From NCBI RefSeq assembly GCF_963676685.1, contig NC_092346.1:31385133-31449132 (forward strand): a DNA stretch of 64,000 nucleotides, read 5' to 3'. The position numbers and the translations under genes are program-made. The stretch is from Mytilus edulis (taxonomy: Eukaryota > Mollusca > Bivalvia > Mytilida > Mytilidae). Under the pieces are notes generated by a model that worked only from the letters and a program-made list of their open reading frames with translations, did not search any database and was not told the DNA's origin. This document shows, piece by piece, positions 49,575 through 61,379 of the stretch (its first letter is position 1; every line of letters begins with the position of its first letter).

Positions 49575-52500
49575 GCTGTTTAAAGAATGTAGGCCACTAT
49601 CCAAATGGTCCACCCATAATACTTTCAATACAACATAAGTATTCTAAATTCGTTTTACACATGGAAAGAATTATTCTGTTTTCTCGATCATATGAAATAT
49701 GATAGTATACTTTTTTAAGAGACATATCCTGATATACAGTGATATATTTCAAAGAAAGTAACAATTTGGATTGATCAAAGCAAGACATATGCTTTATTTT
49801 CTTTTCGAACATCCCCTTTTCTAGAACAAACTACGATATAATAGTGATGTATGATATTTATCTGCACTTACATTAATTTTGATTATTATCGACGAAATAT
49901 ATTTTGCTTTTCATGTATGAAATCGTATGGTACCACATCCTCTCAATATGATCAGTTCAGGCATTTCCTTGGGTAGCAAACGGTGGATTAAACCTGGTTT
50001 TATAACTAGCTCTCACTTTCATCGAAGTAGTAGCATATAATTCCATTATATTGACAACACATGTAGACATACCGATAATGGGTTTAAAATAAAGATAATG
50101 CACTCATATTTATATGAAAGTTTGCACGAAGTCGCGATTTTCAGTTAATAACTTTTTTACACTATTACTAATTGGTACTTTTATCCTGGGGATAAAGACA
50201 TGTCCGCACTTCAGCATTGTCTACTACGAATTGATCGTTAGCAAAATACAAAGGTTTTTTTATAAGTTTTGTTGGTTTCTGTCTTCAAAGGATCATACAT
50301 ATCGCATACTCGAATATTTTCCATTTCAAAAATAAATGTTGTGTTTTTGAGAAAATCTTAATATAACAAGCAACAAAAACTCATTATAACATGTGTGTAG
50401 CTAAGGTATCTCAGATTTGTTCTTCTGAGTTGAATATGTAACTTTTTATTGTCAACAGTTTTGCATTTAATTTTAAAATAAATAAATATACTAAAATACA
50501 ATAGATAGTGTTTGAAGTTGATAAATGACGTACGATAATTGTTACTTTTGAATCGATGGATTCTCCCGTAATTTTGTTTTGGAACATCGATACACAGAAT
50601 ATTAGTTTATTTTACGTAACATCTATAATATATACTGTCGTTAACATTATTTTTTTTTTGTGTATTTATTTATATATATATTTTTTCATTTTCCATATCT
50701 CCTTTGTCTATGTGAATATCTGTATAATTGGTTATGGATATCCCTTTAAAATGAAAAGGATCATTAAAAAAATTGTGTAATTGAAAAATTACGTGAAAAA
50801 TTTAACATCGGATCTATTTAATAAGGTTCATGTAGGTATACGAATGTATAGCAATGATGTTAGTTTTGTTTTTAGAAATGAGTACCAAAATAATCATCTA
50901 TGACTTTCTATGAAACAGATTTTATTACTGTTTCATGACATAGCTTACTAAGATAACTACTTACTATGTCTTTCCAGTACATCAAGTTATGATTAACTTC
51001 CAATTCAAGTTAAACCAAATTCATTAACAATAGATGTCAAACATAAAAATATAAGTTGCATTACATGATTTTGAATTAAAGGTGATTCATGATTCTGACA
51101 TGTGTATCAGAAATTTAAAGACATTTATTGTATATATATATATACACACATAGATTGAAAGGGGGCCTAGATAAAATGTAAGTGTACTTGTATTGTTTTA
51201 ATCTGTATTCTCATTGTTTGACCTCATGATGTAATTAATGAATCCAACGAATAAACTATAAATCAAAATCACTAAAGAAATTATGTTTTATTTGGCTGTA
51301 AATTTGTCATGGCATTTATTGCAAGAAAGAAACACAATCAACTTGTCAATCAAAACTTGATGACGATTGAATTACTGAAGGGCGATCCAGCAGTAACAAA
51401 GTTATATCAGGAGCCACTGGGTAGTCCATAGCAGCTTAAAGTAAATTCCGCCTGTCCATTCACAATACAAAAAAGCTCCAAACTCAGTCTGTTATATATG
51501 CCATGACGCTGGTTCTATAATCATTCTTCCAAAACTGAAACGATAAATGAAAAGCAGCAGAAAATATTCATAATGGGGAAAAGGGAGGGCGGGTAAATTC
51601 TATAGCTTTGGTCAAGCTCCGTGTAAGGTTTGAATTCAAATGACCAAACCACACGAGGTAAATTGCACGGACTAACATTTCGCGGGCTAAACTAATTAGC
51701 ATATTAAAGTGACCAGTATAAAATGAATCGAACACACCGTCAATTTAAATCAATAATAGGCATACCAAGTTATATAATTACAATAACTGAATTTAATTAT
51801 TATTGAATTAAATTCTAATATCTCTAAAACATCAAACTCATATCAATTAAATGTAAGTTACAAAAAATATAGTTATTACCAAAGAGAATTGTTTGAATGC
51901 ATAACGGAAATTAAGCTTGAACATAGTCAAAATGTTTTATTGCATAAAAACAACCCTTTCAGCTACCTTGGCCATATCATGTCGACACAGTTTTATTGTT
52001 GGGCGTGCCATCAAAGACTATCGATCTTATATAAGAAAACTTGACATCATTTGTCATCAAGATCGTAGTCACGGGGATCAACAGACAAGATGTACTTTGA
52101 GTTATTGCTTTTAAACATGCTCTTTCCTTTGACAAGGTACACAAGACAGAAGCGGGTTAAAGAATTTGAAGGCGTCAATCCTCCCCTAATGTAGTATAGC
52201 AGTACAAATTAGAAAATAAACTACAAAAACTCAGTTTAAAAGAATTTAACTCAACAGAGCTATACAAAGCAGGAAAGCTTCTAACAAAAACACAGACTGA
52301 ACGTGACATGTATGTATGGATCCCTCACAACCAAAAAGAATCAAAGTACAGATTTGAGAGTTAGGAGCTACTGACAGCTAGTTGAAAGCAAATAGCAACT
52401 AAACAAAAAGAATAGACTTAATAAAGGCAACAGTATTAAGCCGTTGTTCAAAAAGCCATCAATTGATTTTTTTAAAGGGCTACAAAATAAAATTCAGTAC

Positions 52501-53654
52501 AAATCCAACAGCCTAATGATTAAGTGTTAAACGTTTTCAAAAGTTTGATGAAAGCATGACATTGTGCAATACTTTCATATAGGTATCGACAGATTGTAGT
52601 ACCGTGAATGCGCACATGCATACGTTTGTATAACAATGGTAGAAGTATGGATTTAAATTTTCTGATAACAAAACAAATATTTATACCATTGAAAACAACA
52701 TTCAAAATCTTATTACAGAGTTGGATAGGTAACATTTTAAACTATTGTATACTAGTATTAGTTTCTTGCTTACATCACCATCGTTAAATCGTGTATTTTT
52801 CTGTTTGAAATAAGTTTTCTATCAGTACAGCCTAGCCAACTTGCCATAAAGGCCCCATAGACTTGAACCAATTTATTAATCACTGTTAACATATTTCTTG
52901 TTTATTATCTAAAACCTTGAATATTGCAGTCTGTTTGTCTCGTTCGGGCATTGTCCTTTGAATTCATCCTACAACATATTTGGATTGGTATCTCATATTT
53001 TTTTTTTTATAAAAGACAGCATTTCTTTGTTTGAATAAGAGTCATTAAAATGTAACAGTACAGTTTAACGACTATTTGATTCTACTTTGCAAATAAATCA
53101 CAATACATTGTGACAAACGTTTAACAAAAGGATCATTAAACACACTGTTGATTCTAAGGCATCCCTTGTGGGCTATTTATCTTCATGTCGCTTATTGCCA
53201 GTACTATTTAGATTCAGTTTGGGTCTGAACAAACTGGAAATATCTTCATGTTTGCACTAGAGTATAAATATCACACGGACAGGAAGCTATTTCAAACTGA
53301 TCCCTTCCCTTTATCTGAACTATGAATGAAGTACATCATTTCATATTGTTAAGCTATGTAAGATGAGAAACCTTACAACTTTACCCGAGAGCTAGCCTTA
53401 AAAACAAAATTAAACAAGGGTTTTCATATTTTATTCTAGTTTCGGGTTTATTATTCAAATTTGGTTTCCCGCATTTTGAATAACATACTAGAAGTATTTA
53501 AATTTGATGTAGTTCATAACAAAAAGGATATATTTGAGACAATTGAGACCATACTATCAACAGTTAAATTATCTAATTAGAAAATATATAAGCAACAGGT
53601 AAACAATTAATCTAATAGGTATATTTTGTCGAGTACAATTAACAGGGATGGAGG

Positions 53655-53832
53655 GAGGGAAGTGGGGTTCGTGTTGTTTATTCTTTAGTTTTCTATGTTG
53701 TGTCATGTGTACTATTGTTTTTCTGTTTTTCTGTTTGTCTTTTTCATTTTTAGCCATGGCGTTGTCAGTTTGTTTTAGATTTATGAGTTTGACTGTCCCT
53801 TTGGTATCTTTCGTCCCTCTTTTAGACTGTAT
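53655..53832 (+). repeat. 3' UTR module of the YIDD retroelement, short copy
   Basis: It runs from GTGGGGTTCGTGTTGTTTAT to CTTTCGTCCCTCTTTTAGAC and is truncated at its left end compared with 12826-13078. Overlapping open frames on both strands here (53569-53859) are produced by this repeat and are not genes. Confidence 0.75.
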
Positions 53833-53975
53833 ATAAAAAAGCTGGTAGTTTATAACCACATTATGACATAAAATTGTTAAATATTTTTTTATGTTAATAG
53901 ATTATTAGATCTTTTACGCCAAACGTGATTTTACAAATTTGAAATACTTTTATTAACATTTTCCTCTTTCTAAAT

Positions 53976-54160
53976 AAAGGTAACAGCAGTATACCGCTGT
54001 TCAAAAATCCTAAACCTATGGACAAAAACAAAATCGGGGTAACAAACTAAAACTGAGAACGCATTAAATATAAGAGGAGAACAAAGACACAATATTACAA
54101 TGTAACACACACAGAAACGGACTAAGCATTAGACGAAATCCGATGAGAATAACAAATATA
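53976..54160 (-). repeat. Family B repeat, inverted fragment
   Basis: GGTAACAGCAGTATACCGCT, AAACAAAATCGGGGTAACAA and CACACAGAAACGGACTAAGC are the reverse complement of the family B end. Shorter tails of the same kind sit at 35708-35742, 36550-36582, 43203-43235 and 52422-52455. Confidence 0.8.
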
Positions 54161-55649
54161 AATTCTAAATTTGTTTTTATTATTTTAGTTGTCATCCTTA
54201 AAGGATACCTCCTGTTTCATCTGGCTATCGTTGTAAAATAATCTATTTGTCCGTTTATTCATCTATATAGCACAATCGAGCACACCGAATTGTCTGCTTC
54301 TCTGTATCTTTTGTCGAAATTAAAATCTTATTATTAAAGTTGAGCGTCAAAATCAAATGTGTCGCAAATTTGGCATGTTTGATTTTGTATTTTAAAAATA
54401 AAGAAATCTGCCTTGTAGTTTTGGCATATCCCGAAATAGATGTTACATTATTCAGCATGTCATCAAATAACTATTAACAGCGAAACCAACCTACTAACGA
54501 GAGATTTTTAATTAAATCTTTATCAATTCAAGAGAATTAAAGGCAATTCAAATTTACTAATTAATATAATTAAGAATAAATGCGAATGGTGGATTTAGAA
54601 AATTGCAAAAGTGATTAATACACAATTCTCAAATAATTATTCCTCAAATCTTTATTGAACATTTTCTAATACGATTTAATCAACTTCCTCGTTTTTTAAA
54701 CCGGAAATAGTTAATTGTTTGCTATATTTTAAGCCAACTGAAGGAAAGTCGCTTAGCTTCGCAATGTAGAGGTACAAATGAGCTTATGGCATTCTATTGT
54801 TTTTTTATCAGCTTAAAATATTTTATTGGAGTTAACTGTTAGTGCAGTTCATTAACATGCCATCTCATAATTATTGATTGACGCAATAGTATAATTATTA
54901 TGACCTTGCAAGATTTCAATGAAATTTCTGATGAAATTTATTTCTTTGATTGTTGAACATTTTATCATTTGTAAGAAATTAATTTGAATCAAGGCGTCAA
55001 TTAAAAATAGACGGAGTACATACAACACTTTGGTTAAAAGTAGGGAAAGTTGGCCAACCTAAAACCAAAGTTAGTTTAATAAAGGATAACATGATAACGT
55101 ATGTTAAAGAACACAGAAACAATGTACTATAAGGAAAAGCAATACAGCGGAAGTTACTCTGAATTGTTGACACATTGATAGATAACTACATTTGTATACT
55201 ATCCATCTAGTGCGGAACAATATTTCACAGCCTCTCAAGCCAGTAAAATCGAGGCTTACTGAATGTTTTGAAAATGTGTCATGGACAGCGGTTTTCAAAT
55301 CTTATTGTAGGAGACTTGTGGTTTGTTATGAATTTATAATGATGCAGATGAAATTGAATCCTTTTTTTCAATAATTGAATCCATCTTTTGTTGGTGTATG
55401 ACGTCGTCTGCAATTTTGTTTTTGTGGCGGGAGTCAATCATATTGATGTGCGATAAACCTTCCCGTAACCTGGCTTTGACTGCTTATCAGATGGGATTCA
55501 CTGATTGATCGCTTTCAATGCCTCATGGCACATATGATAGGCAAACTCAAGACCAGATCACATTTGCAATTAACTCTTTACGTAGATTCTTGAATGATTG
55601 CTAAAGGGTCAAGTTTCCACCAAACATTAAAATGAGATAAAAGTTATCT

Positions 55650-55865
55650 TACAACCATCAACAATGAGCAAAAAACCAGACCGCATAGCAAACTATATAA
55701 ATCTGCGACATCACAAATATGATGGTGTATAATACAAAATCGAAAATCAAATATAATAGAATAACAGCAACAAATGCACCGATTAGCAGACTCCTCACTT
55801 AGAACAGGCATAATTGGAAAATGGTGTGGTTCAAAATGTTTGCGAAAGCCCAACCCTCTTCTAAT
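55650..55865 (+). repeat. Family J dispersed repeat, diverged copy
   Basis: CATCAACAATGAGCAAAAAA and ACCGCATAGCAAACTATATA begin it. GCGAAAGCCCAACCCTCTTC ends it. The minus-strand frame is an artefact. Confidence 0.6.
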
Positions 55866-57932
55866 ATTGGACAGTGGTGTATCCGCACAAAATAGACAGA
55901 TTTAAAAATTAGTAGACCATTAAAGATTTGTAGAAAGAGTAATTTACCGTGCAAGTGCTGACATGGTTCTAAATATGTGTAGACGTTGATTTTAAATATT
56001 CTACAATGAAGCTCATTTTAGAATGTGGGTGAACGTTTGGCTATTCGGATTAAAAATACGCAGCCATTTCCGGCTTCTATACGAACTAAAACTTTTATCA
56101 AAACCGTCCTATTAAGTTATTTGTTAATTAAATACTCGCCACTGGCATTATGAAAAAAACATCATTTAATATTTACAGCAAAAAAAGCGTGACATTTAAA
56201 TTGATGTCCAAATCCCAACGCAAATGACTGTCTATCTTTGGATTCCACCCAGCCAAACATGTTATATAACAATACGATTCTAAGTATAGCATCAAAGATC
56301 AAGGCTAAATGAAAAAAAAACCAATGTAACAGAAAATAGTTTCTTTATTAGATGAACAAAAATCAAATATAGCATTGTACTATTCACATGAGATTCGGCT
56401 CCGGACCATTGACGTCACAAACATTCTATGACAAACAAAAATTATAAATAAAAAAATAACAATCATTATAAGTAGTTATGGGCTACACTTTCTTTTTCCT
56501 ATTTTACATGTTTTAGAACTAGAGGATATAAAAGCTGATACATTCTATGTAAACTTCTTCATATTTGACTTTCTCCTGCAAACCTACATATATACCATCA
56601 TCACATATAATTATCAAAGACAACGCGTGGCATATTGAAGCTAAATATTACTGACAATACAGCTAAATACGGAATCAAATCATATAATTTACTAGTTTTG
56701 TCCAAATCTTTTTTTTTTAATTCAAAACACCCACGATCCATAGTGGCAGACATAGTGTTCCAATCTGTTACAAATCTTGGAGTTTACACTTCTATCTATT
56801 TATACAATAAGTCAATATAGTCGAACAATTTGCAAGGCCTTTTTAGAAAATTTTATTGGTAATATAGGACTTGTGTTGGTAAGACAATATTAACGAATTA
56901 ATCATTTTTTTTTAAAAGGATCAAAAATGGGTCAGGGGAGTATTATACAATTTTTTTGCTACTTAGATAAGTTTTGTGTGTAAACACACTCTTAGGAATT
57001 ATGAAGGTCATTTTGTTATGGTTTCGTATAAAGAGAGAGATATTAAGGCTAATTTAAATTCTGATTACTTAATTTAGTGTTGGGGTGTTTTTTACATCGT
57101 AAGATTTCGTACATAAAACGTAAAAAAGTATCTAGTGACTTAATAACCATAGCTTTGATTCTTCCCACAAGACAATTATCTCCTTTCCATTTGAGAATTT
57201 AACGCTGTCCCATTATTGTTATTATTCTATACAAGCTTAAAACTTTATTAAATTACAAGGTTGCTGACCATCCTTGAACTTTGCTAGCTAGTAGTAAAAG
57301 ACACTTATGGAATAACTATAAAAAGAATGCCCAAAATAAATCCATTATAATTTACACGTTTGATTATCTGTCAAAAATAAGTAATGATATTTCAGATTTC
57401 GAAAAGCATATCTTCAAATAAAATGTTGATAGCAGTAAGATCAACATATCTAAACAAAATAAGTTTTCTGAACGTAAGTAAGAAGGTAAAAGTAAACTAC
57501 ACCGATTAATATTTTTGATTTCAAAAGGACGAAACAAATCTATCATTTTTCTTTATTTTGGGGCAAAAATAAGAGGCTTAACCATAAATCCGCCTTTGCA
57601 ATGAGTGTCCATTTGACCTTGTATGGCTAATGTAACGATGACTGTACGATTTTCATGAAAGGTAATACACTTCATAACCTGCGATACATATCAACAGAAC
57701 AAATCAGTTTCTTTTCTACATAACAACAGATTCCGGTAGTTCACAGAGTGTACCAATAAATAGAAGTCCCTGTAGCATAATACTTAAAAAAAAAATACTA
57801 ATGTATAATACAAAGAATAGAATAGGGAAAATATAATGTCAAAAATAACAGGATTTGATTCTTTATAATACTTCGTTTAGCCATATATAATCTGATATAA
57901 ACATCATAAAATCAGTCTATTGATCCCTGATC

Positions 57933-58130
57933 CTATCCATTTAGATTTTCGCAGCTTGTGCTGTCAGAACTACAGCTTTTACAAGAACAGAACGTGGCGT
58001 CGAATACTTCGTAGGTCGGATCCGGATGTAAGGGATGACAATTGGTTAATGTTACTGTCCGTTTCTGTACATCTCCATAAGTACATACTTTGTGGTTGCT
58101 TATTTTATATGGAATCTTGTAATCTGCAAT
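57933..58130 (-). CDS. GPB5: GPB5 second coding exon: C-terminal half of knot and stop
   Basis: This exon is 198 bases: 65 codons plus TAG at 57935-57933. It follows the acceptor TTTTTTCAG ending at 58131. It encodes IADYKIPYK, NHKVCTY, a TLTNCHP segment and the terminal CSCKSCSS...TSC, that is cysteines 90, 105, 122, 124, 127 and 134. It was found by translating the reverse strand opposite a meaningless + strand frame at 57920-58231. Because it has no ATG, ORF callers miss it. Confidence 0.93.
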   Translation of the reverse strand: MADYKIPYKISNHKVCTYGDVQKRTVTLTNCHPLHPDPTYEVFDATFCSCKSCSSDSTSCENLNG

Positions 58131-59437
58131 CTGAAAAAATAACCGGAAGTGGAAAATGTCACATGTTAGAAAGATTTAGCAGACTATATGTAAGACGTTT
58201 CTTAGTTCAATTTACATTTCAAATCAAATAAATGCATAATGTCTTCACGAATAATAAGATTAATTCAATGATAAATATCGTCAACAAATCACTTCACTCA
58301 GTTAGTAAGATCTATGAACTTTGTTTTACGTGAATGGTTGATATGAAAAATTAATATAATTTTCATAATAAAAACCATATGACCGCAAAATAAATGCTAT
58401 AGCGAAAGATATACTTTAGATAATACGCTTAACTAAATACAATTTGCGTGCTTCAAATAAAGAGTTTTGTTGGTCCAGTTTCTCCTGAATTGTTTCACTT
58501 ACATGCTCAAATTAAAATCTTGTTGAAACGTAAACGAGAGTGAAAAAAAATAATTAAAAAAAATATTACTCAATGCCACACGATTCGAAGCTATCGAAAT
58601 TGCACTTTCTCCATCTCAAGACATTTGTTATATATAACAGTCGTAAAACAGCTCATAGATCAGACACGAAGCTCTTACAAAAAACATTTCCTTATTTTTA
58701 TTAGATCAAGCTTTAAGATTTATTATAACATTTTATTGTTAACACCAACTCAATTTACACAAACAGTGGTAAATATGGGACAAATTGTTTTAATAACCCG
58801 CTTGGGGTTTAATATTTTGACAGTTAAATGGCAATACAAATCACAAAACATATTTAAGAGAATCTTTTTCATAACCAAGGAATAAGGATGTATAATGGAA
58901 TTTTTGAAATAGAACTCATCAGAGATATAAGGCTTATAACTTGGTATGCCAGACGCGCGTTTTGTCCACATAAAACTTATAAGAGGCGTGCGAATCAAAC
59001 TCTTGTATCATTATTTGTTTCAAAATACACCTGCTATATTGTTGTGTAGTTTTCTAATTAAAATTTTTAACGAATGGTTTGTTTGATAGTAAAATAATTG
59101 CAGTAAAACTGGATGGTATATTTTTATTAAAGTGGGCGGGTTTTTATTAATACTTGCTGGATTGTCGGTCCTGAAAATTTAGTGTGACGCAAAACATATA
59201 TATGCGTCAACTTACCTCACTAGAGTCGCACCTGCCATAGCAGGAATAAACTGTTATAATATCAGAACATGGCAAAACGAGTCCATGACGAGTTATAAAC
59301 GGTTTGGTAGCTCTGAAATTATACTCTCTTCGGAAACAAGCCAACATCGAATCAAAATCAAAGGATCCGGATACAGATGTATGTTGAAGATATGAAGATA
59401 CAACAAATACCAAAAAGATCCAATGGTTAACAGCCAT
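57933..59437 (-). CDS. GPB5: Glycoprotein hormone beta-5 (thyrostimulin beta subunit), two coding exons joined
   Basis: Joining 59437-59216 to 58130-57933 on the minus strand gives an uninterrupted 139-residue secreted protein. The intron is 1085 bases, phase 0, with a GTAAGT donor and a TTTTTTCAG acceptor. Residues 1-24 look like a signal peptide with core WIFLVFVV. Ten cysteines follow (34, 57, 66, 70, 90, 105, 122, 124, 127, 134), the beta-5 number. Beta-5 lacks the extra seat-belt pair of vertebrate gonadotropin and TSH beta chains. Hallmarks are CFRREYNFRATK, SCYGRC (the CxGxC of the knot), YKIPYK, NCHP, and CSCKSCSS ending in TSCENL. There is no N-x-S/T sequon, so unlike GPA2 it is probably not N-glycosylated. 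It should dimerise with GPA2 and signal through an LGR-type receptor. A candidate AATAAA (minus strand) lies at 57557-57552. Confidence 0.95.
58911..59000 (+). repeat. Family A repeat fragment inside the GPB5 intron
   Basis: ATGCCAGACGCGCGTTTTGT followed by CACATAAAACTTAT lies within the 1085-base GPB5 intron, in antisense orientation to the gene. Confidence 0.8.
59216..59437 (-). CDS. GPB5: GPB5 first coding exon: signal peptide and N-terminal half of knot
   Basis: This exon has 74 codons from ATG at 59437 to Glu74 at 59216, then the donor GTAAGT. It encodes the signal peptide and cysteines 34, 57, 66 and 70, including the CYGRC knot motif. The sequence just upstream of the ATG on the minus strand is a pyrimidine-rich tract ending TTTCAG at 59445. 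This looks like a splice acceptor, so the exon probably starts at 59444 with seven bases of 5' UTR, and a noncoding first exon lies farther right, not identified. Confidence 0.93.
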
Positions 59438-60164
59438 ACACAGCCTGAAACAAAATAAAAGGACATTATATTCTGTTAAAGATAAAAAAAAAAAAGAAAA
59501 AAAAAAGCAAGAAAGTCGATATACCGACAGTTTATAAAATTCATTTTACGAAATGCAAAAGTACTATACAATGTTTTCACTATTTAAGTTTTAGTTTTCT
59601 ATATCAAAAGGCAATATTGCATAAAAATATTTAAGGAAGTATTGATTTGGAAACAATCTTCAACGCTGTAATGTTTTTCAAAGTCGATTGGCCTAAATCT
59701 GGTTAAGTATAATTCAGACTCAGTCTTATATAGTTAAGACACAGTTAAGTGCAATCAACGCATGGTCGAATGCTGTTTATTAGAGTAGTAAATGTTATTT
59801 TTCAATCTTTCTGAAAGATATAAGGATTTGGTGTACGACTACAAATAGTAAATATGTAGATGTATACAAGTAAACGTAGCAACATATTTTTGTAAGGTTA
59901 TTGACCCCCTGCTGTTGGTGTTTTTTTATTGCAAAATATTTAAATTAAAAGTACAAAAATACTGATAAAAGAGACGCGTCATTTGGAACATATAACAAAG
60001 GAAAACGTCGTTCACATCAATTACATTTAACGTTTAATAGAAAATGTAGAACTTGCGATGCAAGGCAAGATTTTTACAGGAAAAAGAGACTTTATTATTT
60101 TTGTTTCAACACTTGAAAGAGAGCTTACTCACTTGTATGTACATGTATATAATTGAAAAAGAGT

Positions 60165-60420
60165 AAAATCACAAAAATACTGAACTGGGATAAGTTAAAA
60201 CGGAAAGTCCCAAATCAAATGGCAAAAGCAAAAACTTAAACACATCAAACGAACAGATAACAACTGTCATGTTCCTGACTTGGTACAGGCATAATCTTAT
60301 GAAGAAAATGGTAATTAAACCTGATTTATTAGCTACCTGAACCTCTCACTTGTATGACAGATGCATCAAACATCATTATATTGACAACGAGCATAAAACA
60401 GACAGACAATACTAGAAGGT
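60165..60420 (+). repeat. Family C dispersed repeat
   Basis: AAAACGGAAAGTCCCAAATC, CACATCAAACGAACAGATAA, TTCCTGACTTGGTACAGGCA and CCTGAACCTCTCACTTGTAT match the inverted copies at 10.5, 13.1 and 42.5 kb. A fragment of the same family lies at 51-103. Confidence 0.75.
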
Positions 60421-60427
60421 AACAATA

Positions 60428-60672
60428 ATGTGTCCCTAGTACAAGGATGACCCATCAGCACTATCAATTTCTAAGTTCAGTGGACCATGAAAATTGGATA
60501 ACATCTCTAATTTGGCATTAAAATTAGAAATTTCATATCATAGGAAACATGTGTACTTAGTTTCAAATTGATTGGACTTCAACTTCATCAAAAACTTTAA
60601 CCTGAAGCTGCACAGACGGACGAACGGACGCACAGACCAGAAAACATAATGGCAATAAATGGGGCATAAAAA
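60428..60672 (+). repeat. Widespread bivalve repeat (TGTGTCC...GGGGCATAAA)
   Basis: Landmarks are TTCAGTGGACCATGAAAATT, GGAAACATGTGTACTTAGTT, GATTGGACTTCAACTTCATC, GACGGACGAACGGACGCACA and AATGGGGCATAAA. I recognise it as an abundant dispersed element of bivalve genomes. Confidence 0.65.
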
Positions 60673-60842
60673 TGTCAAAAGTAGGGGTAGAGCAGTTAAC
60701 ATTGTGTTGTAATACTAATCGCTATAAAACAAACAAATATGTACCAATGAAAAAAAAATGCATGTACAAAAAGCACATTAGCAAAAAATAAAAGACAATA
60801 AAAAAAAAATTATCGTAGAACAATAACACAATGACGGATGTT

Positions 60843-61294
60843 TAGGTGTAAGACCACCAAATCATGTTACGTCACATCCGGTTGTATACGAAAGTAGATC
60901 TAAAAAAATATTTCCTTGAAAAATTAACCCTGCATTTCAATGCACTTAAATTTTTCTGAGTAATAAACATGTATGTTGGGTGTCTGAAAGCATCATTCTT
61001 TTTTTATTTGATGGTCTTATAAAATATTTTGGAAAGTTAACGTTACAAAGTTATCAAAGCAGGTAACCAGTAAATAATAGTGTAAACATTGGGTTGTTTA
61101 CTTCCGGTGATGGTTTCTTTCTTATATGCAATAAAATGTAGTGTGAAATTTTCACTGTAGCTCTGGAAATGATTAAACTTTATTCATGCAAAGTATTTCT
61201 TTGGTTGAAATAAAGGTAAATACTGTACAATTTTTTCAAAAGTGCCAATTTAACAAAGACTAATAGAGGAAAATCAATGGTGGTATTACACCTA
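60843..61294 (+). repeat. Left direct repeat with terminal inverted repeats (MITE-like or LTR-like)
   Basis: The repeat is 452 bases. It begins TAGGTGTAAGACCACCA and ends TGGTGGTATTACACCTA, which are reverse complements except for one base. The outer TA on each side could be a target duplication. Apart from one indel-rich stretch near 60880-60925, it matches the right copy at 62969-63433 almost base for base. I see no coding potential. Confidence 0.85.
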
Positions 61295-61379
61295 TCTAGG
61301 GAAACTACACATGCACTCGTGACCTTATTGTACTTTCATTTTTAAAAATTATTACTAAACTAGTTCATACGTTGTAAAC

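Larger units (their letters stand above)
40464..57932. other. Intergenic region between convergent GPA2 and GPB5
   Basis: The 17.5 kb between the two stop codons contains the repeats and retroelement relics listed individually. The stretches 40500-42480, 46750-47600, 48480-49290, 49580-53650, 54170-55640 and 55870-57930 show no coding signature. Small frames there lack domains, signal or homology that I can recognise. The perfect CRE-type octamer TGACGTCA at about 56411 may be chance. Confidence 0.55.

Noticed and set aside
53569..53859. 96-residue basic minus-strand frame
   Set aside because: It lies antisense to the retroelement 3' module, which recurs at 12.8 and 47.95 kb without this frame intact.
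56411..56418. Perfect TGACGTCA as a cAMP response element for the hormone genes
   Set aside because: A single octamer far downstream of both genes is weak evidence. It is noted only as a sequence fact.
57920..58231. 103-residue + strand frame
   Set aside because: It is antisense to GPB5 exon 2, which has clear family motifs and splice sites on the other strand.
58750..58998. 82-residue minus-strand frame inside the GPB5 intron
   Set aside because: It overlaps a family A repeat fragment and has no recognisable domain. The exon join 59216/58130 skips it cleanly.
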